Assembly (NCBI GenBank): GCA_918807975.1
Contig: OU964921.1
Location: forward strand, 24,702,498 to 24,766,497
DNA: 64,000 nucleotides
Source of the DNA: Aplidium turbinatum
Lineage: Eukaryota > Chordata > Ascidiacea > Aplousobranchia > Polyclinidae
Direction: 5' to 3'
The notes below the pieces were generated by a model that was given only the letters and a program-made list of their open reading frames with translations, was not told the origin of the DNA and ran no database searches. The position numbers and the translations under genes are program-made. Shown piece after piece: positions 52,690 to 63,589 of this stretch. Position 1 is the first letter of the stretch, and every line of letters begins with the position of its first letter.

Positions 52690-53850
52690 CGATAAAACAA
52701 TCAGATGACATCATGTCTGATATAAAGCGATTCGAGGAGTGTATGCAACGGTTAATAAACGAAAACATGTTTTTCCTCAATGAAAGCATCAAACGTTGCT
52801 ACATTATTCATTACTTTAATGTTCACGGGCACTGACATAACGAGGCAAATTGTGCAATATTCTGAAAGAGTCATTGTAAGCAACAAGCAATCGTTTCATA
52901 CTTATTATAGAAGAATATAGAATATATTATATTATAGAAGATCTAAACTTGTTCCACAACTGGGATGAGTAAAACGACATACAATAAGATCTAAATAAGT
53001 TACAATGTTTTTTACAGCGGGTGAGCATTTAGAAAAATGAGATTTTGCATTATTTGCAGCACAGTACTGAGAGCGTACTTGCCTTGAAATATCATTTTCA
53101 TCTGAAAGAGAACTCTCAATAAATACACCGAGGTATTTTACAGAGTCTGTGAACACAATTTCAGATTTACCTAGATGTAGCAAATAAGCACGTGAAAGAT
53201 AAAATTTTTGGGGAGAATAACATACCAAATTACTTTTTAGAATTGAAAGTAATTTCATGTTCAACAGCATACTTGTGGCAAACATCTAACAAATTTTGTA
53301 AGCCACACAAACTAGGCGAGATGCAGCAAATGTCATCAGCAAACATAACAGGCTATGATCTAGACAAGAGTTGCCAACATAGCAACCAACTTTTGTTTTA
53401 TTGAGCTCATAAGAAAGCTAATCAATATATACGGCAAAAAGATAGGGGCTTAACACCCCACCTTGTCTGACTCCGTTGGACACAGTAAATGATTGGGACA
53501 AGTGACCTCCCCACATCACTTGCATGGTTTGTTTACTAGCCTAAAGTTTACTAACAGTATTCCCATTAGCGAACAAAATACATAGGCACGTTACGTGTGA
53601 TAAGCGTTTCAAACAATAAATGATGATTGACTTTGTCGAAGGCTTTTGAAGCATCCAAAAAGACAGAATATACAGGAGTGTCATGACTGATATAAGAGGA
53701 CACTGCTTGTTTTAATAAGAAAACACTCATGTCAGTACTATGACCAGACTTAAACCCAAATTGATTATCACTGGTATTCAAGAAAGGCAATAGATGATTC
53801 AAAATAAAACGTTCAAACAGTTTTGCATTAACCATTTTGGTGGTGCAAAC
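52690..53850 (-). pseudogene. LINE reverse-transcriptase remnant
   Basis: Minus-strand blocks in order: NAKLFERFILNHLLPFLNTS, DNQFGFKSGHSTDMSVFLLK, YSVFLDASKAFDKVNHHLLF, FTVSNGVRQGGVLSPYLFAV, a FADD-like LADDICCISPSLCGLQNLLD, KYLGVFIESSLSDENDISRQ, SKCSPAVKNIVTYL and RLLVAYNDSFRILHNLPRYV. This is the catalytic and thumb region of a common invertebrate/fish CR1/Rex-like LINE. Several stops and frame shifts break it. The N-terminal endonuclease is absent. Confidence 0.85.
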
Positions 53851-54243
53851 AAAATTTTGTCAATACAAATATATTTATGAAAACGTAGTAGGCCTAATTT
53901 ACAATTTGACTAAATAACTGGACAACTATCCTCTCAACGGCCCTACATACATCAGACTGTTATGCCCTTAAAAAATTTTGTTAGCCTTCACCTTCAGGCT
54001 TAGCTCATGATGTACTGGATTGAAAATCATATTGCTAATTATAAATTTCGTCACTACCAAGATAATGTGTTAGTCCGAAAATAAATACTTAACTTCTTTA
54101 GCCTATGTAGTACCGTATGTAGGCTGTTGGTTTATTTGTATTTTATTTCATGTTAAGCCAGAAGGTTCACATCAGGCTACCACGGTACGCTAAAAGAAAT
54201 ACAATATCTTATTAAACACGACATCGACTCCAAAATTATAAAG
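53851..54243. other. Intergenic, no feature seen
   Basis: No structure recognised. Confidence 0.35.
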
Positions 54244-54400
54244 CAGCGGTTCCCAACCTTTTCACACCGGGGACCTGTAAAAATTACATAAAAATTGGGG
54301 ACCTTCATCAAACGATCGTAGGGAATAGAATAATCCTATTTGCAATCTTTTGAGGACCAAAGTTGTCTTTGCATACCGTAATGCAAGATTTCCGCATAGA
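54244..54400. mobile_element. hAT MITE left end
   Basis: CAGCGGTTCCCAACCTTTTC with ACCGGGGAC subterminal motifs matches the end of 32853-33160. No right end was found, so it is truncated. Confidence 0.55.
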
Positions 54401-55462
54401 CCATGAATTTAAGAAAAAAATTAAAACAAAACGTTAAATCAAAACATTTCAAACAAAAATGTCAATCCATGAAAACACACACAAAATCAATATATTCGGC
54501 TACTAGGAAATTTATTGCCGTTTCGCTGTTGCCGTTATCTGAGGAAATAAGGAATTAGAAATAATTGCCTCTACCCAGGGATCAATTTCGAGTAATGGGT
54601 AGTACCAAATTTAAGTCATAAGTAAAGTAGACAACCGGAAACAGACATTGTCGTCGGCTGCAGCGTGGGTCAGGTGTACGTCCGCGTCGGAAGGCGTACA
54701 CCGATGCATAGCGCTCAAGTCCGCTTTCCCGCAATGCAGGATAAAGATAACAAACAAACAAAGGAAGATTATTTCGAACGCCTAGAACCGTTGGACGTGG
54801 AGTGAACAACAATTCAGTCTTTGACTCCATGTTTGATGAATTTCACTTTGATAGTCCATTAGGCTTCAACACATCAACAATGATGAGGGCACTAAAGTTT
54901 TGAAAAGAACCGGATTTGCAGAAAATCTGTAGAAGTTGCTTCATCTTCGCCATGGGTCTGTTTGGGTGTTGGTTAATCTGTGATGGGCAATAAAAATCGA
55001 TGAAAATGAAGGCTGCATGCCAGGGCTGAGGCGCGTTGTGATATAAAGCGCGCCTCTTTCCAGAACTAACTGTTCTAATGTAGGGTAGTAGGCCTATTTT
55101 CACTGCAAGTCTGCAATGAAAGTTAGGCAATCTGTAGTGCAAAACAATATCAAGCACAATACCATCTGGATGGAATGGGCTACATTTAACCAATAGGTTT
55201 ATATACTACAGTAATGTAGGCTACAGTAAAGACTACGTATGTGATAAACACGCGAAATAGTTGCCAATAGTGTACCATCGTCAGTCGCCACGGATGTTTC
55301 CTAGACTATAACAAACCAATTACTCTTGCATCTCAAAAGAAAATGTTGTTTCAAGAAATGAATTTTTGACATATTTTTGTTTTGTAGCATCACCTTATGG
55401 GCTGTCGAACATATAAGAATTTAGAAGTATGATTGTGTTGTTTAAGCAAGCTGGATTCTTAC
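54401..55462. other. Downstream of the C48-like exons; unassigned open frames
   Basis: Minus-strand frames of 82 codons (54582-54830) and 116 codons (54843-55193) have protein-like composition, but I could not match them. A block after TTCATTGCAG at 55110 would add TCSENRPTTLH and a stop in phase 0 to the last C48-like exon. That is possible but not supported by family similarity. Confidence 0.3.
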
Positions 55463-55586
55463 CTTGATCACAAAAATGCCACAATTGTTGGCGTCGTATT
55501 GTTTCAGATGAAACAATTCCCCTGGTACCCAGCACACCTCTCTCAACGCCATGTCCGTTTTGCTCACTCGTGTGGTACAGAATATT
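55463..55586 (-). CDS. C48-like gene, exon with catalytic Cys
   Basis: 124 bp, acceptor TGCTTTAG, donor GTAAGA. It completes a Lys codon and encodes IFCTTRVSKTDMALREVCWV then PGELFHLKQYDANNCGIFVI and K. Q.D..NCG.FV is the Gln oxyanion plus Cys motif of C48 peptidases. Confidence 0.75.
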
Positions 55587-58362
55587 CTAAAGCAAACACT
55601 GTGTAGCCTAAAACACAGAAATGGCAACCAGGCTTTGCTTAAACATGTACCATAATCCGCAAAAACATTACACATGAACATATACACATTGCAATGCAAA
55701 ACAATGTGAGTTATGCGAAACTAAACTTTTTTTAAATCATAGCCTACTCTCACTTTAAACTGTCACATGCTTTAGAACTTCCTTCTTTTGTCGTCCCATA
55801 TGGTTCAACCAGATAAACCGTGGAAGAAGGTATGTGAACATACTGCGAACAAAATTAGTTGCATTGGACAGTGGACACACACGATGAAGTGAGAGGAACA
55901 GCCTTTTTAGGCCTACAAGTTAAGTTTACCTGGTCAAGTTGCAATCTGCAAATGTGATGATAACATAGCGAAGTTTTTCTATTGCAGTACAAAATAACAT
56001 ATATAGGCTATCTGAAACATTGGGTATGCGCATGGGCAAAGTTACATTATACCACCGCAAAGCAAAGTCATACGGTAAGAACCGGAATGGCCCGTTTCGG
56101 TGAGTCCGATTCGGTTAGTCCGATTCGGTGAGTCCGATCCCTTAACGGGGGATTTTTTCATTTTTTTTTTTAAATTATCGGGTACCGTAGCCTAATTATC
56201 ATTGCCGTTTTAGGGTTAAGGTTTAGGGCTTAAGGTTAGGGCAGGGGTTCTTAACCGGGGGTAAATTTACCCCCAGGGGGTAAATTTCACCTACCGAGGG
56301 GGTAAATTTACTGAATCATAAATTAAAGCAAACTTCATTTTTTCAGTTATTAAAAAACTGATAGTGTTGCACTCGATTTCAATTCAAATTTATGCTTAAT
56401 GTAAGTTTTCTTATTTTTCTTTTATCTCCATGCAAGTAGACTACCGGTAGGCCTACCAGTTTCATTTCAGCAGCGTATGTGTGCTACATTTTTGGAAAAA
56501 ATGGATACTGGAAAAATTGGATAAGTACTTTCAACAAAATAATATATCCTGGAATCATGTGGGTTTACTTTGCATAGAAGGTGCCCCTTCTATGCTCGGT
56601 GCTAAGTCTGGTTTTACAACTCTGGTGAAAAAACGCGCACCGAACATCATTTCTACTCACTGTGCCTTCATCGACATGCACTGGCAAGTAAAACCCTTCT
56701 AGAATATTTGAAAGCAGTATTGAAACATGTGGTTGAATGTGTGAATTTTATCAGGGCACGTGCTCTTAATCATCGTCTTTTCAAAGTGGTTTGCAATCAG
56801 ATGAGATCAGAACACTCTGTTCTCCTTTATCACACCAAAGTTCGGTGGCTCTCTATAGGGGTCTTGTTTTGTCTCGAGTTTTCAAACTACATGGTGAAAT
56901 CGAGATGTTTCTTAGAGAACGCAAATCCCCATTGAGTAAGCACTTTAGCGACAACAAACTTATTGGTGCATTGGCTTACTTGACAGACACTTTTTTAAGT
57001 TTGAACTAGCTCATTATGCAAATGCAAGGAAAAAGTGTTACCATTATAGATGTAGGCTAGGCTACATGATAAACTTCAGGGCTTCCAGACAAAATTAGAT
57101 CTGTGGAGTAGAAGAGTTCAAAAAGGAGTTTACGCAAATTTTCCAACATTTGATGATTGGAATGTCAGTAGAAGTCGTAACGAGATTTCTGATCTCGAAG
57201 TCGAAATATGCCAGCACCTTGCCGCCTTGAAAAAAAAAACTTTGACGGTTACTTCGAAGGTGAAAGTTTTAACAATACTGCTCTTTGGATAACTCATCCC
57301 TTCGAAGCCAAGTTAGAAAGTATTGCTGGCGATGATCTTTGCAAAGATGAATTGATTGATCTTCAATGTTCAACAACGCTTTGTTCCAAATTCTTATTGT
57401 GCAATGGTGACTTTTCCAAGTTTTGGTATGGATTAGTCGAAGAGTTTCCTACGCTGACTAAGCGTGCATTTGAAGTTATTATACCTTTTCCAACTACTTA
57501 TCTGTGTGAAGCAGGGTTCTCTACATGGTTGACTATTAAAACAAAACATCGATCTCGCTTAGTTCCCAAAGACGACATGCGAGTAGATCTTTCAACGACT
57601 GTTCCAAGAATCTCCAAAATTGTTCGTGGAAAGCAAGCACAAAAGTCATTTGAGTAGACATTATTTTTCACAGGAACCCATCAAGAACAATCGTGTCTTC
57701 GGCAAATAAACAGCTTGTTTTTGATTATTGCCAAGGTAAATCCAGACAAAAAAGGATGTCTTGAATTTCTTCCCTTGGTTGACTGGACACGATGACATCA
57801 CAAGAGGCCACCAAAACGGTGGGGGTAAATTTTACTTTTTTCATTTGGCCAGGGGTAAACGAGACAAAAAAGGTTAAGAACCCCTGGGTTAGGGGTTAGA
57901 AGTTAGGAACTCACCGAATAGTAGCAGACCCGTAAGAACAGAGTAGCCTACACAAGTATACATACCAGTAGATTCCAATGGGTTCCACTTTTGTTGTAAG
58001 CTCCCATGAATACTTCTATCCTGCTAAAATTTACCTGAAACAAAGTGAATGCATCAGACAGGCTAATCTACTTCAAACTTAAAAACATGAAATGAACATG
58101 AATTGACATAGAAAAGAACGTAGGAGCTTCCAGAAAAAACCTGATTCCTTGGAAAGTTTATTTATAAAACAACAGTCTACAAATGAAATTATCAGACGAA
58201 AGTTTACGCCTAACCATTTACAGTAAAATACAATATTTTGAAATGCCACAAAGCTTTCTGAGTTGTGCTGTCGTCCGCTATGTTGAGCATTTCAAGCAGC
58301 CCATTCGCTTTTCCATCACTAAATGTAATTAGAGCAATCCATTCAGAATTGCGAACTTCGTG
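55463..58362 (-). CDS. Split Ulp1/SENP-like (C48) cysteine peptidase gene, partial
   Basis: Four minus-strand blocks with splice signals join in phase: 58362-58222 (47 codons, HEVRNSEWIALITFSDGKAN), 58034-57966, 55842-55754 and 55586-55463. The last three form a C48-like core. VFMGAYNKSGTHWNLL holds the catalytic His. VHIPSSTVYLVEPYG sits where the Asp of the triad is normal; here there is Glu in VEP. HLKQYDANNCGIFVIK holds the catalytic Cys. The family removes SUMO/ubiquitin-like tags in host proteins and also occurs in transposon proteins. Which applies here cannot be told. N- and C-terminal exons were not found. The 2.1-kb third intron contains a long-inverted-repeat element with a hAT inside. 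Confidence 0.7.
55754..55842 (-). CDS. C48-like gene, middle exon
   Basis: 89 bp, acceptor TTCGCAG, donor GTGAGA. It encodes YVHIPSSTVYLVEPYGTTKE then GSSKACDSL plus two bases. The strand after HW..L and the ...V.L.(D/N)P.G turn fit the family. Confidence 0.72.
56083..57931. mobile_element. Long-inverted-repeat element, copy G, with hAT insertion
   Basis: Starts CGGAATGGCCCGTTTCGG with GTGAGTCCGATTCGG modules and ends TCACCGAATAGTAGCAGACC C. The 8-bp duplication GTAAGAAC flanks it (56075-56082, 57932-57939). Without the hAT it is only about 200 bp and lacks the arms and cargo of other copies. It sits in the third intron of the C48-like gene. Confidence 0.85.
56242..57886 (+). mobile_element. 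hAT element with broken SCAND3/ZBED-type transposase
   Basis: The ends CAGGGGTTCTTAACCGGGGG and AGGTTAAGAACCCCTG have a perfect 8-bp duplication GGTTAGGG (56234-56241, 57887-57894). The plus strand encodes transposase blocks in three frames. GLLCIEGAPSMLGAKSGFTT is first, with Glu where CTDGAP normally has the catalytic Asp. VNFIRARALNHRLFKVVCNQ and HTKVRWLSIGVLF follow. The hAT C-terminal domain at 57208-57657 has EEFPTLTKRAFEVIIPFPTT, YLCEAGFSTWLTIKTKHRSR and RISKIVRGKQAQ. The N-terminal zinc finger is absent, and at least two frame shifts occur, so it is inactive. Confidence 0.93.
57966..58034 (-). CDS. C48-like gene, exon with catalytic His
   Basis: 69 bp, acceptor TTGTTTCAG, donor GTATGT. 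It encodes VNFSRIEVFMGAYNKSGTHW then NLL. The GxYN..GTHW.L pattern is the histidine motif of ULP-type peptidases. Confidence 0.75.
58222..58362 (-). CDS. C48-like gene, candidate exon 1 of 4
   Basis: 141 bp, phase 0 to 0: acceptor ACATAAG (weak pyrimidine tract), donor GTAAAT. Encodes EWIALITFSDGKANGLLEML then NIADDSTTQKALWHFKILYF. It is linked to the next exon only by phase and order. It could belong to something else. Confidence 0.5.
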
Positions 58363-58439
58363 CTTATGTTATTTAATTATATATATAGCTTGAATAAGTG
58401 ATCATTTGAAATAATCCTAATTTAAATAATTGTAATTTT

Positions 58440-59400
58440 TAGTGTACCTAGACCTAATTGCCATTTCAATTAATGGTAATTGCGGTTTGCGAAATGAGAT
58501 GAGATGGGAACTCAGGTCTCAGGTTATTACCAATCAATACTTTTGGACCATCGATGTTTCTGATAGTGATATATGGCTAAATTATAGTCTGAAGCCAATC
58601 GTTACAACAAGCATGGTCGAACCAACCTGACTTTGATCTGTTATATCGTGCATGCGTTGGGCCTCCTTCCATCCATGTATCCCAAAGGTGCTCTGCTTTG
58701 TACACAGTGTACATTGGCAACATTTTTCCCGATGCAGTGCCAGCAAACATAACAGATGTTGATCCTTTTGAATGATTCATAATTCTTTCAGGGTATTTGA
58801 TTCCACATTTGAATATGCATCGCTTCTTGCCTGGGACGTCTGATGAGTTTGTTTCGTCATAGTTTATTATTGCCTGTGGTTCCACATCCACATTCAGAAG
58901 ACTTTCTTCTAGATTGTTAAAGTACACACTCACAGTTTCAGCACTTACTTCTGCTTGACCACGCTTTATATTTTGGCAGTGGCGTTGGGTAATTTCAGCT
59001 TCACTTCGTTTTAGGAAGGAGTAACCCCAGTCAGAACCTGGAATATTGTTACGAAAGGCAGCAACAGTCTTTTCTTGTTGTGTTAGTATTCTGTGACCAA
59101 TCATTCTGACGTCCAATATATCAAGGGGCTGGCCCCAATAACCACATGTTTGAATGATGTGGACTAAGGCATGCTCTTCGAGTCTTCAGCATCTGAAAAT
59201 GCTGTTGGTCTTCCAACATCTGTGAATGACATTTATCACGCTTGTCGCTTATGTTTGATAGGTTGCATTGGGATTCCACACTCCTCTGCAGCTTTTCTTA
59301 GAGACAGACCAGAGTCTACTGCCTTCTGTAAGTTCTCTTCATCATAGTCCTTGTAGCTCCTTGAACCAAGTGATCTTCTATGCTTTCTAGGCATTGTCAG
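58440..59400 (-). pseudogene. pogo/Tigger-type transposase remnant
   Basis: Starts at 59391 with MPRKHRRSLGSRSYKDYDEE then NLQKAVDSGLSLRKAAEECG IP (psq HTH). After a gap with a frame change it continues from 59116 with LTQQEKTVAAFRNNIPGSDW, KRSEAEITQRHCQNIKRGQA, AIINYDETN (first catalytic Asp), KGSTSVMFAGTASGKMLPMY, YKAEHLWDTWMEGGP and GWFDHACCNDWL. An in-frame TAG at 58577 is followed by GPKVLIGNNLRPEF, where canonical DN is NN. It ends near 58440 and the last catalytic Asp region is missing. Confidence 0.88.
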
Positions 59401-59827
59401 TCTAAGATAAATAATATTTTTGTTAGTAACTGTGTAATAAAATATATATACTGTGCAAAGTAACCCCATAAACATTTAATTATGACTTATGAATGTAAAA
59501 CAGATATTTTTGCCAGAAATATATTACCAGCCTACTCCAAAAGCTATATTTATGCTAACAATAGGGTAAACTAACATTATATGCAAAATCAATAACAAAC
59601 TCACATTTCTTATCTTCGTGCTTCACGGAAGTTTTCAATGTCAGAATTTTGTCAAAATAGTATTATTTAATATTTTATATATTATACAGTTACTGCTAAT
59701 ATTCTATGGGGAAGAGAATTACTGTCAAAAACTGAAAGAAAGAAGTGACCGATTAATATGGAATAGTTCATTTGACTTTATTTTATCTACCGGTATAACG
59801 TAGAAAAATCCAACATACCAAAAACGG
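59401..59827. other. Intergenic, no feature seen
   Basis: AT-rich, no structure recognised. Confidence 0.35.
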
Positions 59828-60905
59828 TATATTGAGTAAACCGCCATGGATAGTTAGCTACCTGCCACGGATACCGGTACAGTACCGTACTAGTTAATTA
59901 ACTGCCACGGATAGTTAGTTGACTACTGCAGATGTGAACTTGACGGAGCAATGTATCAAGGTATCAATCCTGACATAGATATATACATGTTGCCTTAGTT
60001 AACTGCCGCATATATAAGTTTCCTGTTATTGATTTATTGAGTAAACTGCCACGGATAGATAGTTAACTGCCACGGATAGTTAGTTAATTGCTACAGACGT
60101 GAACTTGATGGAGCAATGTATCATTGTATCAATCCTGATATGGATAGGCTACCCTATATGTTGCCTTAGTTAACTTCCGCATACATAAGTTGCCTGTTAT
60201 GGGTAGTGACAGTAGATTACCGGGACGAGCAACTCCGTTGTTCCGCCAACATTAGAAGGGTAAATTGCCAATTTGACATTTTTTTCACGCTTTGCTGCTG
60301 GCTTGCTTTCAACTAAAAACTTTAAATTACTTCAAAACCAACTTCACTCTTTTTATATAACCCATAAAAAATACATTATTTTGTAAATAAAATAAAAAAT
60401 TACCCTTCTAATGTTGCGGATGAACAAAAAAGCGGATGTAGTTAACAATCCCGGTAATCTACTATCCCTAGTTATGGGTATATTGAGTAAACTGCCACGG
60501 ATAGTTAGCTACCTGCCACGGATAGCTAATTAACTGCCACGGATAGTTAGTTGACTGCTGCAGATGTGAACTTGACGGAGCAATGTATCAAGGTATCAAT
60601 CCTGACATAGATGGGTGTTGCCTTAGTTAACTACCGCATATATAAGTTGCCTGATTGATATATTGAGTAAACTGCCACGGATAGTTAGTTAACTGCCACG
60701 AATAGTTAGTTAATTGCTACAGACGTGAACTTGACGGAGCAATGTACCAAGGTATCAATCCTGGCATTGATATATGTTGCCTTTGTTAACTTCCGCATGT
60801 ATAAGCTGCCTGTTATGGATATATTGAGTAAACTGCCACGGATATTGAGTTACCTGCCACGGATATTGAGACTGCCACGAATATTGAGTTACCAGTAACT
60901 GCTGC
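59828..60905. repeat. Satellite-like tandem array, period about 160-205 bp
   Basis: Units start with TATTGAGTAAACTGCCACGG at about 59830, 60036, 60480, 60661 and 60822. Within each unit the sub-motif AACTGCCACGGATAGTTAGT is repeated two to three times, followed by GAACTTGACGGAGCAATGTA, TCAAGGTATCAATCCTG and GTTGCCTTAGTTAACT. The last unit is truncated into short GCCACGGATATTGAGT repeats. A MITE (60204-60470) interrupts the array. Confidence 0.9.
60204..60470. mobile_element. 267-bp MITE inside the satellite
   Basis: The ends TAGTGACAGTAGATTACCGG and CCGGTAATCTACTATCCCTA are inverted over 22 bp. A second inner inverted pair is CAACATTAGAAGGGTAA and TTACCCTTCTAATGTTG. A perfect 8-bp duplication GTTATGGG flanks it (60196-60203, 60471-60478), consistent with hAT. 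Removing it restores the satellite unit. Confidence 0.9.
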
Positions 60906-60909
60906 AGAT

Positions 60910-61060
60910 CAGGGTTGCCAGGTCCACTTATGGAAAAAATGCCAAACAACTGGTCAAAAAATGCCAAATGACCTAAAAAAAATGCTAAATAGGCAAAACG
61001 CTGCAAAATCGAAGGTTTCTTCCTTATAAAAGTAATAGATTCGGTAAAAAATGGATAAAA
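60910..61060. mobile_element. hAT-like left end
   Basis: CAGGGTTGCCAGGTCCACTT followed by repeats of AAATGCCAAAC/AAATGCTAAATAGG looks like the end of a CAGGGTTGCCAGGT hAT family. The LINE begins about 150 bp inside, and no right end was seen. Confidence 0.5.
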
Positions 61061-62900
61061 CTGCAACAAAACTCAGCCTACACTTGCTGCTATTGCACAA
61101 CCTAGTATCTTCACCAACTTATTCAACGCCCCTTTCCTCACCAACTTATTCAATGAGTGTATCGATAAAGGTGTATATCCTGATGTACTAAAGGTCGCTC
61201 AAGTTACCCCAATCTTCAAAAGTGGCTCCAGGAAAAATTGTTCCAACTATAGGCCCATATCACTATTGTCCCCCTTCACCAAAATATTCGAAAAATGCCT
61301 GTATGAACAAATGTACAATTATCTAACAAAAAAAGACCTGATCACACCACATCAGTATGGATTTAGACCTCAATATTCCACTTCGTTAGCTGTGTCAAAC
61401 GTTTGTGATAACATCTTAACTAACCTAGATAATAAAGATACAACTTGCTCTGTATTTCTTGATTTAGCTAAAGCCTTCGACACAGTTGATCACACTATTC
61501 TCATACAGAAACTGCAAACATACGGTTTTCGGGGTCTTCCATTACAATTGTTAAAAAGCTATATCAGCAATCGTCTACAGCACACGGTCGTCAATGGAAT
61601 CTCTTCAAACTCAAGACAGGTTACCTGCGGTGTGCCCCAAGGATCGACATTGGGACCCCTTCTTTTCTTACTCTATATAAATGACTTACCAAATTCAACA
61701 AACATGAATGTTAAACTATTTGCTGACGACACCAATCTTATGATGAGCGACAAATGTGAAATAAATTTGCAGAACAATGTGAATGCCGAAATGCAAAAAG
61801 TTTACAACTGGTTGAAGCTTAATAGATTATCATTAAATTTCTCAAAAACTGAATACATGCTAATAACAAATAAAAAACACATAAAAAATTTTAACATTAA
61901 CATTGGTAACACAAGCATTCAACAAAAAGATCAAATAAAATACCTTGGCGTTTACATAGATAACAAATTAACATGGAAATATCACATAGATAAAATTTGC
62001 GGAAAAGTAGCAAAAGGTTCATGGGCGTTGCTTAAACTCAGAAATTATGTCAACACAGACACTTTAAAAGATGTGTATCACGCTTTGATTTACTGTCATT
62101 TGCAATATTGTATTTCAAGCTGGGGAAAGGCCTGTGACAGTGCACTGGATCCATTAATAAAATTACAAAAAAAGGTTATAAGAATAATTACGAAACAAAA
62201 TTACTATGCTCACACTAATTTTTTATTTTTCAAAATGAACATCTTGAAACTAAAAGACATACATAACATTGAAATAAAAAAACATATGTACAAAGTTCAT
62301 ATGAATGAGTATCCGTCTACGTATTGTGATTTATTTACAAATGCTTCATCTATTCATCAGCATAACACAAGATATCAAACAGGCAACAATTATTTTATAA
62401 ACAGATCAAACACAGAATTTGGCAAGAAGTCCATGCAGGTATTGGGACCAATGCTCTGGTCAGAGGTTCCAAGTAGGCTAAAAAACTTATCATTTCATTG
62501 TTTCAAAAAAGAGATCAAAACGTTAATTTTACAAAGCTACAGTGCATCGTAAGTGATATGTTATGGAAACCAACTTGTCAGTTGCTTCGAAAACTTTATT
62601 ATTCTCTGCTTGCTTCATGGAATTTGGTTTTTTGGCCTACGTTATCATCAATATGTTGTTTTTTTTTGTGCGTATGCTGTTATTGAAGCGCGGGAACGTT
62701 TCAATTATTATTTTTCTCTTGTAAGCTTATTTTAAATGGCAAAATCGTAATTTCCGTAGGGTGGCAATTGACTAGTAGACCGTATGGTCGTCTCGTTGTC
62801 TCCCTGTCGGTATGGGAACCTGTGTAACTTTTGTACTGTGTATATTGCATATTTCAAACATGTACCTATGTTCCTGTTACTGACAAATAAAACATTGATT
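61060..62900 (+). mobile_element. 5'-truncated LINE (CR1/L2 group) with open reverse transcriptase
   Basis: The frame is open from about 61059 to the TAA at 62550-62552, about 490 codons. Motifs: NYRPISLLSPFTKIFEKCLY, HQYGFRPQYSTSLAVSNVCD, SVFLDLAKAFDTVDHTILIQ, GVPQGSTLGPLLFLLYINDL, KLFADDTNLMM (FADD active site) and IKYLGVYIDNKLTWKYHI. The C-terminus is EVPSRLKNLSFHCFKKEIKT. The 3' end has AATAAA at 62887 and a (TTGA)n-type tail at 62893, as in CR1/L2 elements. The endonuclease half is missing by 5' truncation. No stop interrupts the frame, so it is young. Near 61100 a TNLFN segment is duplicated. Confidence 0.93.
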
Positions 62901-63589
62901 GATTCATTCTTGAGAGTACGATACCGTGCTCTTCAGAAAAAAAGACTTTTGAAAAAATGACAATAATACAAAAAAATCCTTTTAGATCTTGATGATATTT
63001 CCAAGATCTGGTTAAAAAACTGAGCTGAAATACCATCAAACGGCTGAGAACCACATAGAAGTTGGAACACATCACGTCATCATGCTGTTTTGGTAAAATC
63101 ATACTGGACTACTGGAGCGTGAAGTAAATTTAGTCTCCAACCAAAATTGCAGACTTAATCGAAAGTAATTTTACCAAGGACTACGAAAAATTGATTTTTA
63201 ACAAGAAATTTCGCTTTATTAGGGAGTTATTAACAAACCTATTACCCTGTCAACCATTTTTGGGGAACTTTTCAAAGTTTACCCGGATTTCAAAGTATCC
63301 CCATTTTACGGTAGCTGATTCCAGTGATTCGTTATGCGAAACTTGAATATATCGGAAATGAAGTAACTTCATTGTCTGAAAGCTTTTTGTCTGACACTCA
63401 TCAAGATGTATGACGTCTATGATGTTACGTTTGCTAAACTTTAAAGCATAAAAGTTAGTGACTTACCGGAATAAGACCGTTTTTTGGATCAACCAAGGAG
63501 AAAATTTATAAATAATAAAATAAAACTTTTCAGGTGAATAAAGCAAGACATAGGCCTATTCTTTTAGTTTTCAAATATTTAATGATTTT
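62901..63589. other. Intergenic, weak LINE trace only
   Basis: The minus strand at about 62960-63070 reads QPFDGISAQFFNQILEISS, faintly like the DGI.A.FF..... entry block of LINE reverse transcriptases. No supporting motif follows. Confidence 0.3.

Noticed and set aside
55075-55120. Terminal exon TCSENRPTTLH for the C48-like gene
   Set aside because: Phase and acceptor are acceptable, but C48 domains normally continue well past the Cys motif with a helix. No such sequence is seen.
62866-63102. 78-codon minus-strand frame
   Set aside because: Only a faint LINE-like phrase occurs in another frame. There is no further motif.
63465-63510. Exon-like block FSLVDPKNGLIP before GTAAGT on the minus strand
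   Set aside because: No acceptor could be placed without an in-frame stop, and there is no family match.
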